From Palsa-744 sp963734815 (GTDB taxonomy: Bacteria > Actinomycetota > Thermoleophilia > Solirubrobacterales > Solirubrobacteraceae), in NCBI GenBank assembly GCA_963734815.1, contig CAVTIH010000001.1, positions 496,001 to 560,000 of the forward strand: 64,000 nt of DNA, in the 5' to 3' direction. This document shows positions 32,062 to 39,233 of this stretch, one piece after another (position 1 is the first letter of the stretch; each line of letters opens with the position of its first letter). Position numbers and translations under genes: made by a program. A model generated the notes under the pieces. It worked only from the letters and a program-made list of their open reading frames with translations. It was not told the origin of the DNA and searched no databases.

Positions 32062-34374
32062 CTAGCGCTCCAGCACCTCCGCATACACCGCCTCCAGCTG
32101 CTCCCCCACGCACGCGGGGTGATACGCCTCGATCGAATGCCGCGCGGCGCTCCCCAGCCGCTCGCGTGTCTGCGGATCGGTGCTCAACTCGCGCATCGTG
32201 GTGGCGAGCGCGTCCACGCTGCGGGCCGTGAAAAGGCGGCCGGTCTCGCCGTCGGCGATCACCTCGGCGGGGCCACCCTCGTCGGGCGCGATCACTGGGA
32301 GGCCCGCGGCCATGCCCTCGAGCACCACCTGGCCGAACGGCTCGGGGATCACGGAGGCGTGCACCAGCACGTCGATGCGGGCAAGCTCGCTCCACACGTC
32401 CTCGCGAAAGCCGCGCAGTTCCACCCGCTCGGCGAGCCCCAGGCGCTTGATCAGCTCGCGCAACTCGCGCTCGCACGCCTCCTCGCCGAACAGTGGCGCC
32501 CCCACGATCGTCGCTCGCTCCTCGCCGGCGGGGAAGGCGGCGGCGAAGGCGCGCACGAACAGGTCCTGCCCCTTCCATGGGGCGATCCGCCCGACGATTC
32601 CGAATGTCGTGGCGGATGGGTCGGGTGTGCTGGGGTATGGGGAGGGCTCCACGGAGTCCGGGACCACGCGGTGCACTCGGCTCCGGCCGCTGGCCGAGAG
32701 TGTCGCCAACGTGGCGGCCGAGTTGGCGACCACGCCGTCCGCCATGCGCCCCACCAGCCCGCGCACAAAGCGCACCGCGGGACGCGGCAGGTAGTCGGGG
32801 GCGATCCGGTCGCGCAGGTGCCACACCACCGGGATGCCCGCGGCGTTCGCGGCGAGGCTGCCGTACACGCCGGCCTTCAGCGAGTTGGTGTGCACGAGGT
32901 CGGGCCGCAACTGGCGCAGGCGCAGCGTGAGCCGCGCGACGTACGCGAGGGTGCTCAGCAGCGCGGCGGGCGAGGCGCCGCCGAGGCGCACCGTGTCCTT
33001 GCGCGCGTCTCGTGCGGCGGCGGCGATCGGCAGCACCTCGACCGAGATCCCCGCCTGTGCCAGTCGGGCCGCGAGTGGTCCCTCCTCGCCGAGGATCACG
33101 TGGGCGTTCACTCCCCGCAGATGGGGCAGCAGGCGCAGCAGCGCGATCTCGCCCCCTGACAGCCGCGCGACGTGGTCGAGATACACGACTTGCAGTTGTG
33201 CTTCGCGCGTGCCGGCCACCAGCCGGCGGTGCAGGGCGCGGTGGCGCTCGGCGACCGCCGGCCAGGCGAAGCGCTCGGCGTAGTCGCGCGTCGCGGCCCG
33301 TGTGGGCAGCGCCCCGTATGCGGCCGCCCGCAGGCGTGCGCCGAGCGCCTCGCTGTCGCCGGCTGCCACCACCAGCGAGGGGTCGAGCGCCGCCGCGGCC
33401 TCGGGCAGGCCGCCCACGTCGCTGACGATGCTGGGCGTGCCACACGCCGCCGCCTCCAGCACCACCAGGCCAAAGCCCTCGACCGCGACGCTCGGCACCG
33501 CCGCCACGTCGGCGCAGCGGTAGGCCTCGATCAGCTCCTCGTCGGAGAGCCTGCCCAGCACCCGCACCCGCCCCGCCAGGGGTGGTTGGGCGGCGCGCGC
33601 CGCGAACGTCTCGCGCAGCGGCCCATCGCCGATCAGCAGCAGCAGCGAGCCCTCCGGCAGCTCGTGCTCGATCTGATCCCACGCGTGGAGCAGCAGGTCG
33701 ATCCCCATGCGCGCCACCATGCGGCGGGCGCACACGACGACGAACGCCGTGGGGTCGATGCCCAGCCGTGCGCGCGTGCCCGGCATGTCGCCGGGAGTGA
33801 ACCGCTCGAGCGCCACGCCCGGCGCCCACACGTTGATGTTCCACGGCGCCACGCGGTGGCGCTCGACCAGCACTCGACGGAAGGCTGACGACAGCACCAC
33901 GTGGGCGTCGGCGCGACGCAACACACCACGTTCCAAGGCCGCGCGCAGCACGCGCTTCACGCGCGAGGAGTCCCCCGCCGCGGCGTTCTCATCCGCCCAC
34001 GGCCCGTGGAAGTGAAACACCGTCGGTCGTCGCCGCGACCCGAGCAGGAGCGGTGCCGCCGCGTACAGTGCGAAGTGCGCGTCCACCACCTCGGCGCTGC
34101 GCGCGGCGCGCCGGGCTGCCAACCAGAATGAGCCGAGGCGCCGCGCGAGCGGAAGGTCGTGGCGCGACGCGGCGGCGATCGCTGCGGGCGCGCCCTCGGT
34201 TGGGCCGATCACCACGCCGATCGCCTCGGGAAGCTGCTCGAAGAGCGCGCGGTAGTAGCGGTCGAGTCCGCCCACGCTCGATGGAAACCAGCCCATCCCG
34301 AGCATCAGCACGCGGGGGTGTCCGTTGGCGGCCCCGACGGCGTCCTGCGTGAATGGGCTGGCGCTGGTCGACAA
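32062..34374 (-). CDS. Double GT4 glycosyltransferase (two tandem GT-B units)
   Basis: About 770 residues from a TTG at 34374; the start is uncertain and a GTG at 34311 close to VLMLGMGWFPSSVGG is an alternative. The frame is open up to 34509 but that overlaps the divergent gene's promoter. Unit 1 covers about residues 20-380 with VVVCARRMVARMGIDLLLHAW, LLLLIGDGPLRE and SVAVEGFGLVVLEAAACGTPSIVSDVGG. Unit 2 covers about 390-765 with YLDHVARLSGGEIALLRLL, FGIVGRIAPWKGQDLFVRAF and VIPEPFGQVVLEGMAAGLPVIAPDEGG. Each has its own E-x7-E site, so both halves look competent. A bifunctional enzyme adding two sugars in sequence is the simplest reading. Confidence 0.87.
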   Translation of the reverse strand: MSTSASPFTQDAVGAANGHPRVLMLGMGWFPSSVGGLDRYYRALFEQLPEAIGVVIGPTEGAPAAIAAASRHDLPLARRLGSFWLAARRAARSAEVVDAHFALYAAAPLLLGSRRRPTVFHFHGPWADENAAAGDSSRVKRVLRAALERGVLRRADAHVVLSSAFRRVLVERHRVAPWNINVWAPGVALERFTPGDMPGTRARLGIDPTAFVVVCARRMVARMGIDLLLHAWDQIEHELPEGSLLLLIGDGPLRETFAARAAQPPLAGRVRVLGRLSDEELIEAYRCADVAAVPSVAVEGFGLVVLEAAACGTPSIVSDVGGLPEAAAALDPSLVVAAGDSEALGARLRAAAYGALPTRAATRDYAERFAWPAVAERHRALHRRLVAGTREAQLQVVYLDHVARLSGGEIALLRLLPHLRGVNAHVILGEEGPLAARLAQAGISVEVLPIAAAARDARKDTVRLGGASPAALLSTLAYVARLTLRLRQLRPDLVHTNSLKAGVYGSLAANAAGIPVVWHLRDRIAPDYLPRPAVRFVRGLVGRMADGVVANSAATLATLSASGRSRVHRVVPDSVEPSPYPSTPDPSATTFGIVGRIAPWKGQDLFVRAFAAAFPAGEERATIVGAPLFGEEACERELRELIKRLGLAERVELRGFREDVWSELARIDVLVHASVIPEPFGQVVLEGMAAGLPVIAPDEGGPAEVIADGETGRLFTARSVDALATTMRELSTDPQTRERLGSAARHSIEAYHPACVGEQLEAVYAEVLER

Positions 34375-34508
34375 GCCGTGATGCCCAACCGGGATGGGAG
34401 AGAACCGGCGAGCAAGCAGCAGCCTGCTCGTGATCGTGCTTGCCGGCTGTGAACATCCAGTGAAGCGTTGGAGTACGGGTGCACTAGTGGAGTTAGATAG
34501 GACACCCA

Positions 34509-36314
34509 ATGGTCCCAGCCAAACTTCAGCTCAGGCGGGGCGCGCTGGCGGCTGCGCTGTTCGCGCTGCTGCTGTTGCTCGGCGCCGCGATTCCCGAGGG
34601 CCTGGCCAGCAGCTCGGCCCCGCTGTTCCAACAGGGCACGAAGCTCACCGGCGGTGAAGAGTCGGGCGAAGGCCGCTTCGGCCGCAGCGTAGCGGTGTCG
34701 GCTGATGGCGACACCGCCCTGGTCGGTGGCCCCCGCGACAGTAGCGAAGCCGGCGCTGTGTGGGTCTTCACGCGTAGCGGCTCGACCTGGACGCAGCAGG
34801 CGAAGCTCACCGGCGGCGAAGAGTCGGGCGCCGGCCACTTCGGCCGCGGCGTGGCGCTCTCCGCCGACGGCAACACGGCCCTGATTGGCGCGCCCAACGG
34901 CGGCGGCGGGGGCGCCGCGTGGGTGTTCACTCGCTCGGGTTCCACGTGGACGCAACAGGCGAAGCTGACGGGCGCTGGCGAGAGCGGCAACGGCTGGTTT
35001 GGCCAGAGCGTGGCGCTCTCCGCGAATGGCGACACCGCGCTGATCGGCGGCTACGTCGACCACAGCGACACCGGTGCCGCGTGGGTGTTCGAACGCTCGG
35101 GTGCCGGCGCGAGCGCCACCTGGGAACAGCAGGGCGCGAAGCTCACCGGCGGCGAGGAAGAGTCCGGCGTCGGCGAGTTCGGCTGGAGCGTGGCGCTCTC
35201 GGCCGAAGGCGACACCGCGCTGATCGGCGGGCGCAAAGACGAAGGAGGCGTCGGCGCGGCGTGGGTGTTCACACGCACGGGCTCCGGTGCGGGCGCGAGT
35301 TGGGCGCAGCAGGGCGCCAAGCTCACCGGCGGCGAGGAAGAGTCTGGCGTTGGTGAGCTCGGCCAAAGCGTGGCGCTCTCGGCCGAAGGCGACACCGCGC
35401 TGATCGGCGGCTACCACGACGACTCCGGTGATGGCGCGGCGTGGGTGTTCACGCGCACGGGCTCCGGTGCGGGCGCGAGTTGGGCGCAGCAGGGCGCCAA
35501 GCTCACCGGCGCCGGCGAGGCGGGCCGCGGCTACTTCGGCGACGCGGTCGCGCTCACCCCCGACGGCGCCACGGCGCTGATCGGCGGCGTCAAGGACAAT
35601 GAACAGCGCGGCGCGGCGTGGCTGTTCACGCGCTCCGGCTCCGGTGCGGGCGCGAGCTGGGCGCAGCAGGGTGAAAAGCTTACGGGCGGCGAGGAAGAGA
35701 GCGGCAAGGGCGAATTTGGCTGGAGCGTGGCGCTCTCCGGTGACGGCGACACCGCCCTGGTCGGTGGCATCGGCGACAGCAACTGGGCGGGCGCGGTGTG
35801 GATATTCGGGAACGAACCACCGGCCCCAGAATCACCGTCCTCCGGATCGCCGTCGGGCGAGAATCCCACCCCGGGCACGCAGACGCAGACCTCGGGCGGC
35901 GGCTTGTCCGGAGCCACCGGATCCACCCCCAAACAGGGCGTGGCTGCCTACCAGGTCGCGGGCGGCGGCGTGGTGCTGCTCGCCAAACGCCTACCCACCG
36001 CCGGCGGGCGCGTGCGGGTGAGGCTGCGCTGCACCGCCACCGTCACCTGCCGTGGGCGACTCACACTGACGCTCTCATCTGAGGCGCGCGCCGCGCGACG
36101 CTCGCTCACGGTTACGCTCGCCAAGGGCAGCTTCTCGATCCCCCACGGCCGCGCCGCAACCGTGGTGCTCCGGCTCGACCGCGCCGGCCGCGCGCGTGTG
36201 CGCGCCGGTGGCGGCTATCTACGCGCGAGCTTGGCGATCCATGTAGTAGCGCCGGATCCCTCGAGGACGCGCGACTACACGGTCAAGCTCGTGCCGCGGA
36301 TCGCCCGTCGCTGA
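34509..36314 (+). CDS. Secreted seven-repeat FG-GAP beta-propeller protein
   Basis: 601 residues. Signal peptide 1-34 (AALFALLLLLGAAIPEGLASS). Seven repeats of about 55-60 residues follow, each with KLTGGEE(E)SG, then F/L-G-x-x-VALSxDGDTALIGG and AAWVFTRSG; they match the FG-GAP pattern and the count of seven fits a closed seven-bladed propeller as in integrin alpha chains. Residues about 430-470 form a Pro/Ser/Gly linker, and a C-terminal beta domain (VRLRCTATVTCRGRLTLTLSS and RAATVVLRLDRAGRAR) ends the protein. Likely cell-surface or secreted, in adhesion or carbohydrate binding; no enzyme motif is seen. The ATG at 34509 leads directly into the signal peptide. Confidence 0.88.
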   Translation: MVPAKLQLRRGALAAALFALLLLLGAAIPEGLASSSAPLFQQGTKLTGGEESGEGRFGRSVAVSADGDTALVGGPRDSSEAGAVWVFTRSGSTWTQQAKLTGGEESGAGHFGRGVALSADGNTALIGAPNGGGGGAAWVFTRSGSTWTQQAKLTGAGESGNGWFGQSVALSANGDTALIGGYVDHSDTGAAWVFERSGAGASATWEQQGAKLTGGEEESGVGEFGWSVALSAEGDTALIGGRKDEGGVGAAWVFTRTGSGAGASWAQQGAKLTGGEEESGVGELGQSVALSAEGDTALIGGYHDDSGDGAAWVFTRTGSGAGASWAQQGAKLTGAGEAGRGYFGDAVALTPDGATALIGGVKDNEQRGAAWLFTRSGSGAGASWAQQGEKLTGGEEESGKGEFGWSVALSGDGDTALVGGIGDSNWAGAVWIFGNEPPAPESPSSGSPSGENPTPGTQTQTSGGGLSGATGSTPKQGVAAYQVAGGGVVLLAKRLPTAGGRVRVRLRCTATVTCRGRLTLTLSSEARAARRSLTVTLAKGSFSIPHGRAATVVLRLDRAGRARVRAGGGYLRASLAIHVVAPDPSRTRDYTVKLVPRIARR

Positions 36315-36349
36315 CATTTTGGCGGATCGCCGGGTCGCCGAGATTTGCG

Positions 36350-37414
36350 TCAGCGACCGTGAGCGTGCACGCGACGTTTTTTGTGCACGACCGGCGCCGC
36401 GCGCAGCGTTACGGTGCGGCTGGAGCCCGGCACCTGCTTGCCGTTGCTCACCCTGACGAGCGCGCGGTAATAGCCGCTGTGGCGGATCCTCACCACCGTG
36501 CTGAAGCGCGAGGTGCGCGCGCTGCCCCGCCTCACCACCGTGCTCCCGACGGTCACATACTTGCCCGTGGGCTTGACCCACTGAAGCTCCACCGGCGCGC
36601 CGACCTCGGCGGGCGCCACGGTGCCCGACAGGCGCGCATAGCCGGTTCTCCCGGCCGGGCGCGCGTCGAGCGTGACGAGCACAGCGATCTTCACTTTGAC
36701 GATCTGGCTGTAGATGGGCGGTGCGTCGAGCGTGCGCACGCGCAGCTCGGTCGTCTGCGTGAGGTTGGGGGCGGTGAGGGTGAAGCCGCCGGCGGCGTTG
36801 GTGCTCACCGGTGTGCCGAGGTCGCCGAAGCCGGTCAGGTAGGGGAACGTGCTGGCCTGGAGCATTACCTGGTGGCCGGCCCCGCCGGCGCCGGAGAGGG
36901 TGCCGGTCAGCGAGAACGGGCTCCCGAACGTGCTCGCCTCCGACGCCTTCACGATCACGAACTTCAGCGGAATCCGCTTGGTGACGAAGGTGCGATCGAC
37001 ACCGTCCGAGGTGCCCGCCGAGCTGGTTGCCACGATGCGGAAGTGGTAGGTCGTGCCCCCCTGCAGCCCGGAGATCGCCTGGCTCACCTTCACCCCCGTG
37101 GTTCCGCTGCCCGCCACGGCGGTGGGCGTCTGCGCGCCGTAGGCGGTGGTGGTGCCGTACTGGAAGTAGCAGGTGGTTTCCATGCCGTGAGGGTTGACCG
37201 TGCCGTCGAGCTCGACGGTGGTTTCGCCCGCGTGCGCCGCTCGCTCGGTGGCGGCGTGCGGGGGCTTGAGCTTTGGCGTTTTGGGGGTTTTGGTGGGGTG
37301 GGAAGTCGCCTGTGAGGAGAGCGGCAGCACCAGCGCGACGCCTGCCGACGCCAGCGCGACGCTTGCCAGCAGCACCCCGATCGCAGCTGCCCGGCGGCTG
37401 ATCGATCTCCTCAT
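36350..37414 (-). CDS. Secreted fibronectin-III-like protein
   Basis: 354 residues from the ATG at 37414. Signal peptide or anchor at about 10-33 (AAAIGVLLASVALASAGVALVLPL). A Lys/Pro/Thr-rich stretch (TKTPKTPKLKPP) precedes one fibronectin-III-like unit with TVELDGTVNPHGMETTCYFQYG and TTYHFRIVATSSAGTSDG, the pattern common in Thermoleophilia secreted proteins. Two further beta domains follow: FVIVKASEASTFGSPFSLTGTLSG and LVTLDARPAGRTGYARLSGTVAP, which look like bacterial Ig-like folds that often bind polymers. The basic C-terminus (KKRRVHAHGR) may contact the cell wall. It converges on the propeller gene with 35 bases between stops. Function is not known. Confidence 0.8.
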   Translation of the reverse strand: MRRSISRRAAAIGVLLASVALASAGVALVLPLSSQATSHPTKTPKTPKLKPPHAATERAAHAGETTVELDGTVNPHGMETTCYFQYGTTTAYGAQTPTAVAGSGTTGVKVSQAISGLQGGTTYHFRIVATSSAGTSDGVDRTFVTKRIPLKFVIVKASEASTFGSPFSLTGTLSGAGGAGHQVMLQASTFPYLTGFGDLGTPVSTNAAGGFTLTAPNLTQTTELRVRTLDAPPIYSQIVKVKIAVLVTLDARPAGRTGYARLSGTVAPAEVGAPVELQWVKPTGKYVTVGSTVVRRGSARTSRFSTVVRIRHSGYYRALVRVSNGKQVPGSSRTVTLRAAPVVHKKRRVHAHGR

Positions 37415-37537
37415 GTCAGGGCCACGCTCCCCTCTCAACTCGCGTATGTATGTGCGTTGATCACGGCTATCGCTCACCGACGTGCTCGGCACTGTGAACA
37501 CGCGCGCCGCGGGCGGGTTGCGGTTGGACCTTGGCGC

Positions 37538-37984
37538 TCATACCTGCGCGGGTGCCGCCTGCGGCTGTGCGAGCGCGGAGGTCTCGGACACGCCGGAGAC
37601 CGGCTCGGCCGCAAAGCGGTAGCCGATCCCGAAGTGCGTGTGGATGTAGGTCCAGCTGGGCGCCGTCACGGCGAGCTTGGTGCGCACCTTGCGCACGAAC
37701 ACGTCCACCGCGCGGTCGCGGTGCTTCATCTCCCCGCCCCACACCTGCCGGTAGATCTCCGCGCGGCGCATCACGCGATCCTCGCGGGCCGCCAGCGCGG
37801 CGAGCACCTGGAACTCGCGCACGGTGAGGCCCACCCGCGCGCCCGCCACCAGCGCCTGCATCTCGTCGGGGCGCAGCTCGAGGTTGCCGAAGGTCTGCGT
37901 CCGCGGGCCCTGATCCTCCGGCTGGGAGCCGGGAAAGGGAGATTCGGGGCTGGGAGTCGTGAGAGGCTCGAGAAAGCTGGGCAT
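37538..37984 (-). CDS. Receiver-less OmpR/PhoB-type winged-helix regulator
   Basis: 148 residues from the ATG at 37984. Residues about 30-130 are a Trans_reg_C winged helix: FGNLELRPDEMQALVAGARV, LTVREFQVLAALAAREDRVMRR, EIYRQVWGGEMKHRDRAVDVFVRKVRTKL and YIHTHFGIGYRF. There is no phosphoreceiver domain and no room for one; the N-terminus is a Pro/Ser-rich tail. Such proteins can be constitutive regulators or partners of another receiver. It diverges from the zinc-ribbon operon at 38140, and the shared region contains TGTGAACA (38012-38019), an 8-mer repeated in several other upstream regions, so it may be autoregulatory. Target genes are inference. Confidence 0.85.
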   Translation of the reverse strand: MPSFLEPLTTPSPESPFPGSQPEDQGPRTQTFGNLELRPDEMQALVAGARVGLTVREFQVLAALAAREDRVMRRAEIYRQVWGGEMKHRDRAVDVFVRKVRTKLAVTAPSWTYIHTHFGIGYRFAAEPVSGVSETSALAQPQAAPAQV

Positions 37985-38139
37985 CGGGGCTACCCGATCA
38001 TGTAAAAGATTTGTGAACAACGTGTTATGACACCCGCGCGGTGTTGGGGCCAGTCTTTCACGTCATCCCCTTTCTGGGATGTGTGTTCACCGAATCGTCA
38101 CCAATTGCCGCCGGGGCGAAACCGTATGATGCGGGCATA

Positions 38140-38760
38140 ATGAAAGCCTGCGCTTACTGCGGCGCTTCGCTTGCCGAGGATCAGCGCTACTGCCTGGAGT
38201 GCGGGGCGCGCCAGGTGCAGGCGCGCAGCCAATTTCTCAGTCGCTTCACGCCCGCCACCGTCTCCGGTCCCGCTCTGTCCGGCGGGCGCGCGGGAGGAGG
38301 GGGTGCCGCGGGGGGTGGACGCTCCTCGGGCGCCACCGCGGTGGCCGGCGTGGGGGTGCTGCTGCTGGCGATGGGCGTCGGCGTGCTGATCGGTCGCGCG
38401 GGCGCGGGCAAAACCACCACCACGCCAGCGCAGGTGATCTCGGTCGCCACTCCCGGCGCCGTGACTCCGGGCACGAGCAACGGCGCCGCTCCGGGTGTCA
38501 CGACACCCACGGAAAACTCCTCCTCCTCTGGCACCAAAAATGGCGGCGGCTCGGGATCGAGCACCAGCAGCGGCGGTAAAGGTGCATCGTCGTCATCGAA
38601 ACCCTCTTCTTCCTCAACTTCCAAATCGTCCTCCGGGACCTCTTCCTCAGGAAGCTCCTCGAATAGCGGTGGTGGCTCGAGCAAAACCAAATCGAGCAAC
38701 AGCGGCGAAAGCGCCGAGCAGAAGACGCGCAACATCCCCAACGTGGTGACGACGGGCTGA
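38140..38760 (+). CDS. Zinc-ribbon membrane protein with low-complexity tail
   Basis: 206 residues from the ATG at 38140; an upstream in-frame ATG at 38041 lies in the promoter region and is rejected. An N-terminal zinc ribbon reads ACAYCGASLAEDQRYCLECG (Cys4, Cys7, Cys18, Cys21). A Gly/Ala-rich linker leads to one membrane helix at about 66-86 (AVAGVGVLLLAMGVGVLIG). The rest, about residues 95-206, is Ser/Gly/Thr/Lys-rich low complexity, presumably outside the cell. First gene of a three-gene operon whose third member has an almost identical zinc ribbon. Function unknown; zinc binding in the cytoplasm and a flexible external tail suggest a sensor or scaffold. Confidence 0.75.
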   Translation: MKACAYCGASLAEDQRYCLECGARQVQARSQFLSRFTPATVSGPALSGGRAGGGGAAGGGRSSGATAVAGVGVLLLAMGVGVLIGRAGAGKTTTTPAQVISVATPGAVTPGTSNGAAPGVTTPTENSSSSGTKNGGGSGSSTSSGGKGASSSSKPSSSSTSKSSSGTSSSGSSSNSGGGSSKTKSSNSGESAEQKTRNIPNVVTTG

Positions 38761-39233
38761 TGGGCATCTTCGACTCGCTGCTCGGGCGCCCCGACGGGGC
38801 CGCTCCTGGACAGTCCCCCGCCGCGCCCGGCGGCCCCCCTGACGCCGGCGACGGACGCGCCAGCCTGGAACGGCGGCGCGACGAGCTGCTCGCGCAGGTT
38901 GCCGAGCTGCACTGGGATCTCGGCGGTCTCGCCTACGAGATGGCGATTCGCGATCACTTCCGCCTCGACGTGCTCGTACGCCGTGCCGCGGAGCTCCAAG
39001 AGCGCGATGCTGAGCTCGGCGAGCTCGAGCGCGTGCTCAGTCTCCGCGAGCGCGTCGAGACAGGCACCTGCTCGGACTGCGGCGCGGTGCACGGCCGCGG
39101 CGCGCTCTACTGCTGGCAGTGCGGCAAGGTGCTGATGGAGCGCGTCCCGAGCGCCGCCGCCAACGGCTCCTCGCCGAGCGAGCCGGCCAGCGAGGAGCAG
39201 AATGCCGACGCGCCCACCGTCGTGCTGCCCTGA
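38760..39233 (+). CDS. Coiled-coil protein with C-terminal zinc ribbon
   Basis: 157 residues. The ATG shares one base with the preceding stop (TGATG). After a Pro/Gly-rich N-terminus of 30 residues, a long charged helix (about 34-101: RRRDELLAQVAELHWDLGGLAYEM and AAELQERDAELGELERVLSLRERVE) is likely a coiled coil. It ends in a zinc ribbon TCSDCGAVHGRGALYCWQCG with Cys104, Cys107, Cys118 and Cys121. No signal peptide or membrane segment, so it is probably cytoplasmic and may pair with the ribbons of its neighbours. It overlaps the next gene by 32 bases. No named family recognised. Confidence 0.75.
   Translation: MGIFDSLLGRPDGAAPGQSPAAPGGPPDAGDGRASLERRRDELLAQVAELHWDLGGLAYEMAIRDHFRLDVLVRRAAELQERDAELGELERVLSLRERVETGTCSDCGAVHGRGALYCWQCGKVLMERVPSAAANGSSPSEPASEEQNADAPTVVLP

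Noticed and set aside
31775..33844. Long leftward frame of 689 codons inside the double GT4 gene
   Set aside because: Same strand, different frame from a gene with two intact GT4 domains; composition is Arg/Gly/Ala-rich without structure.
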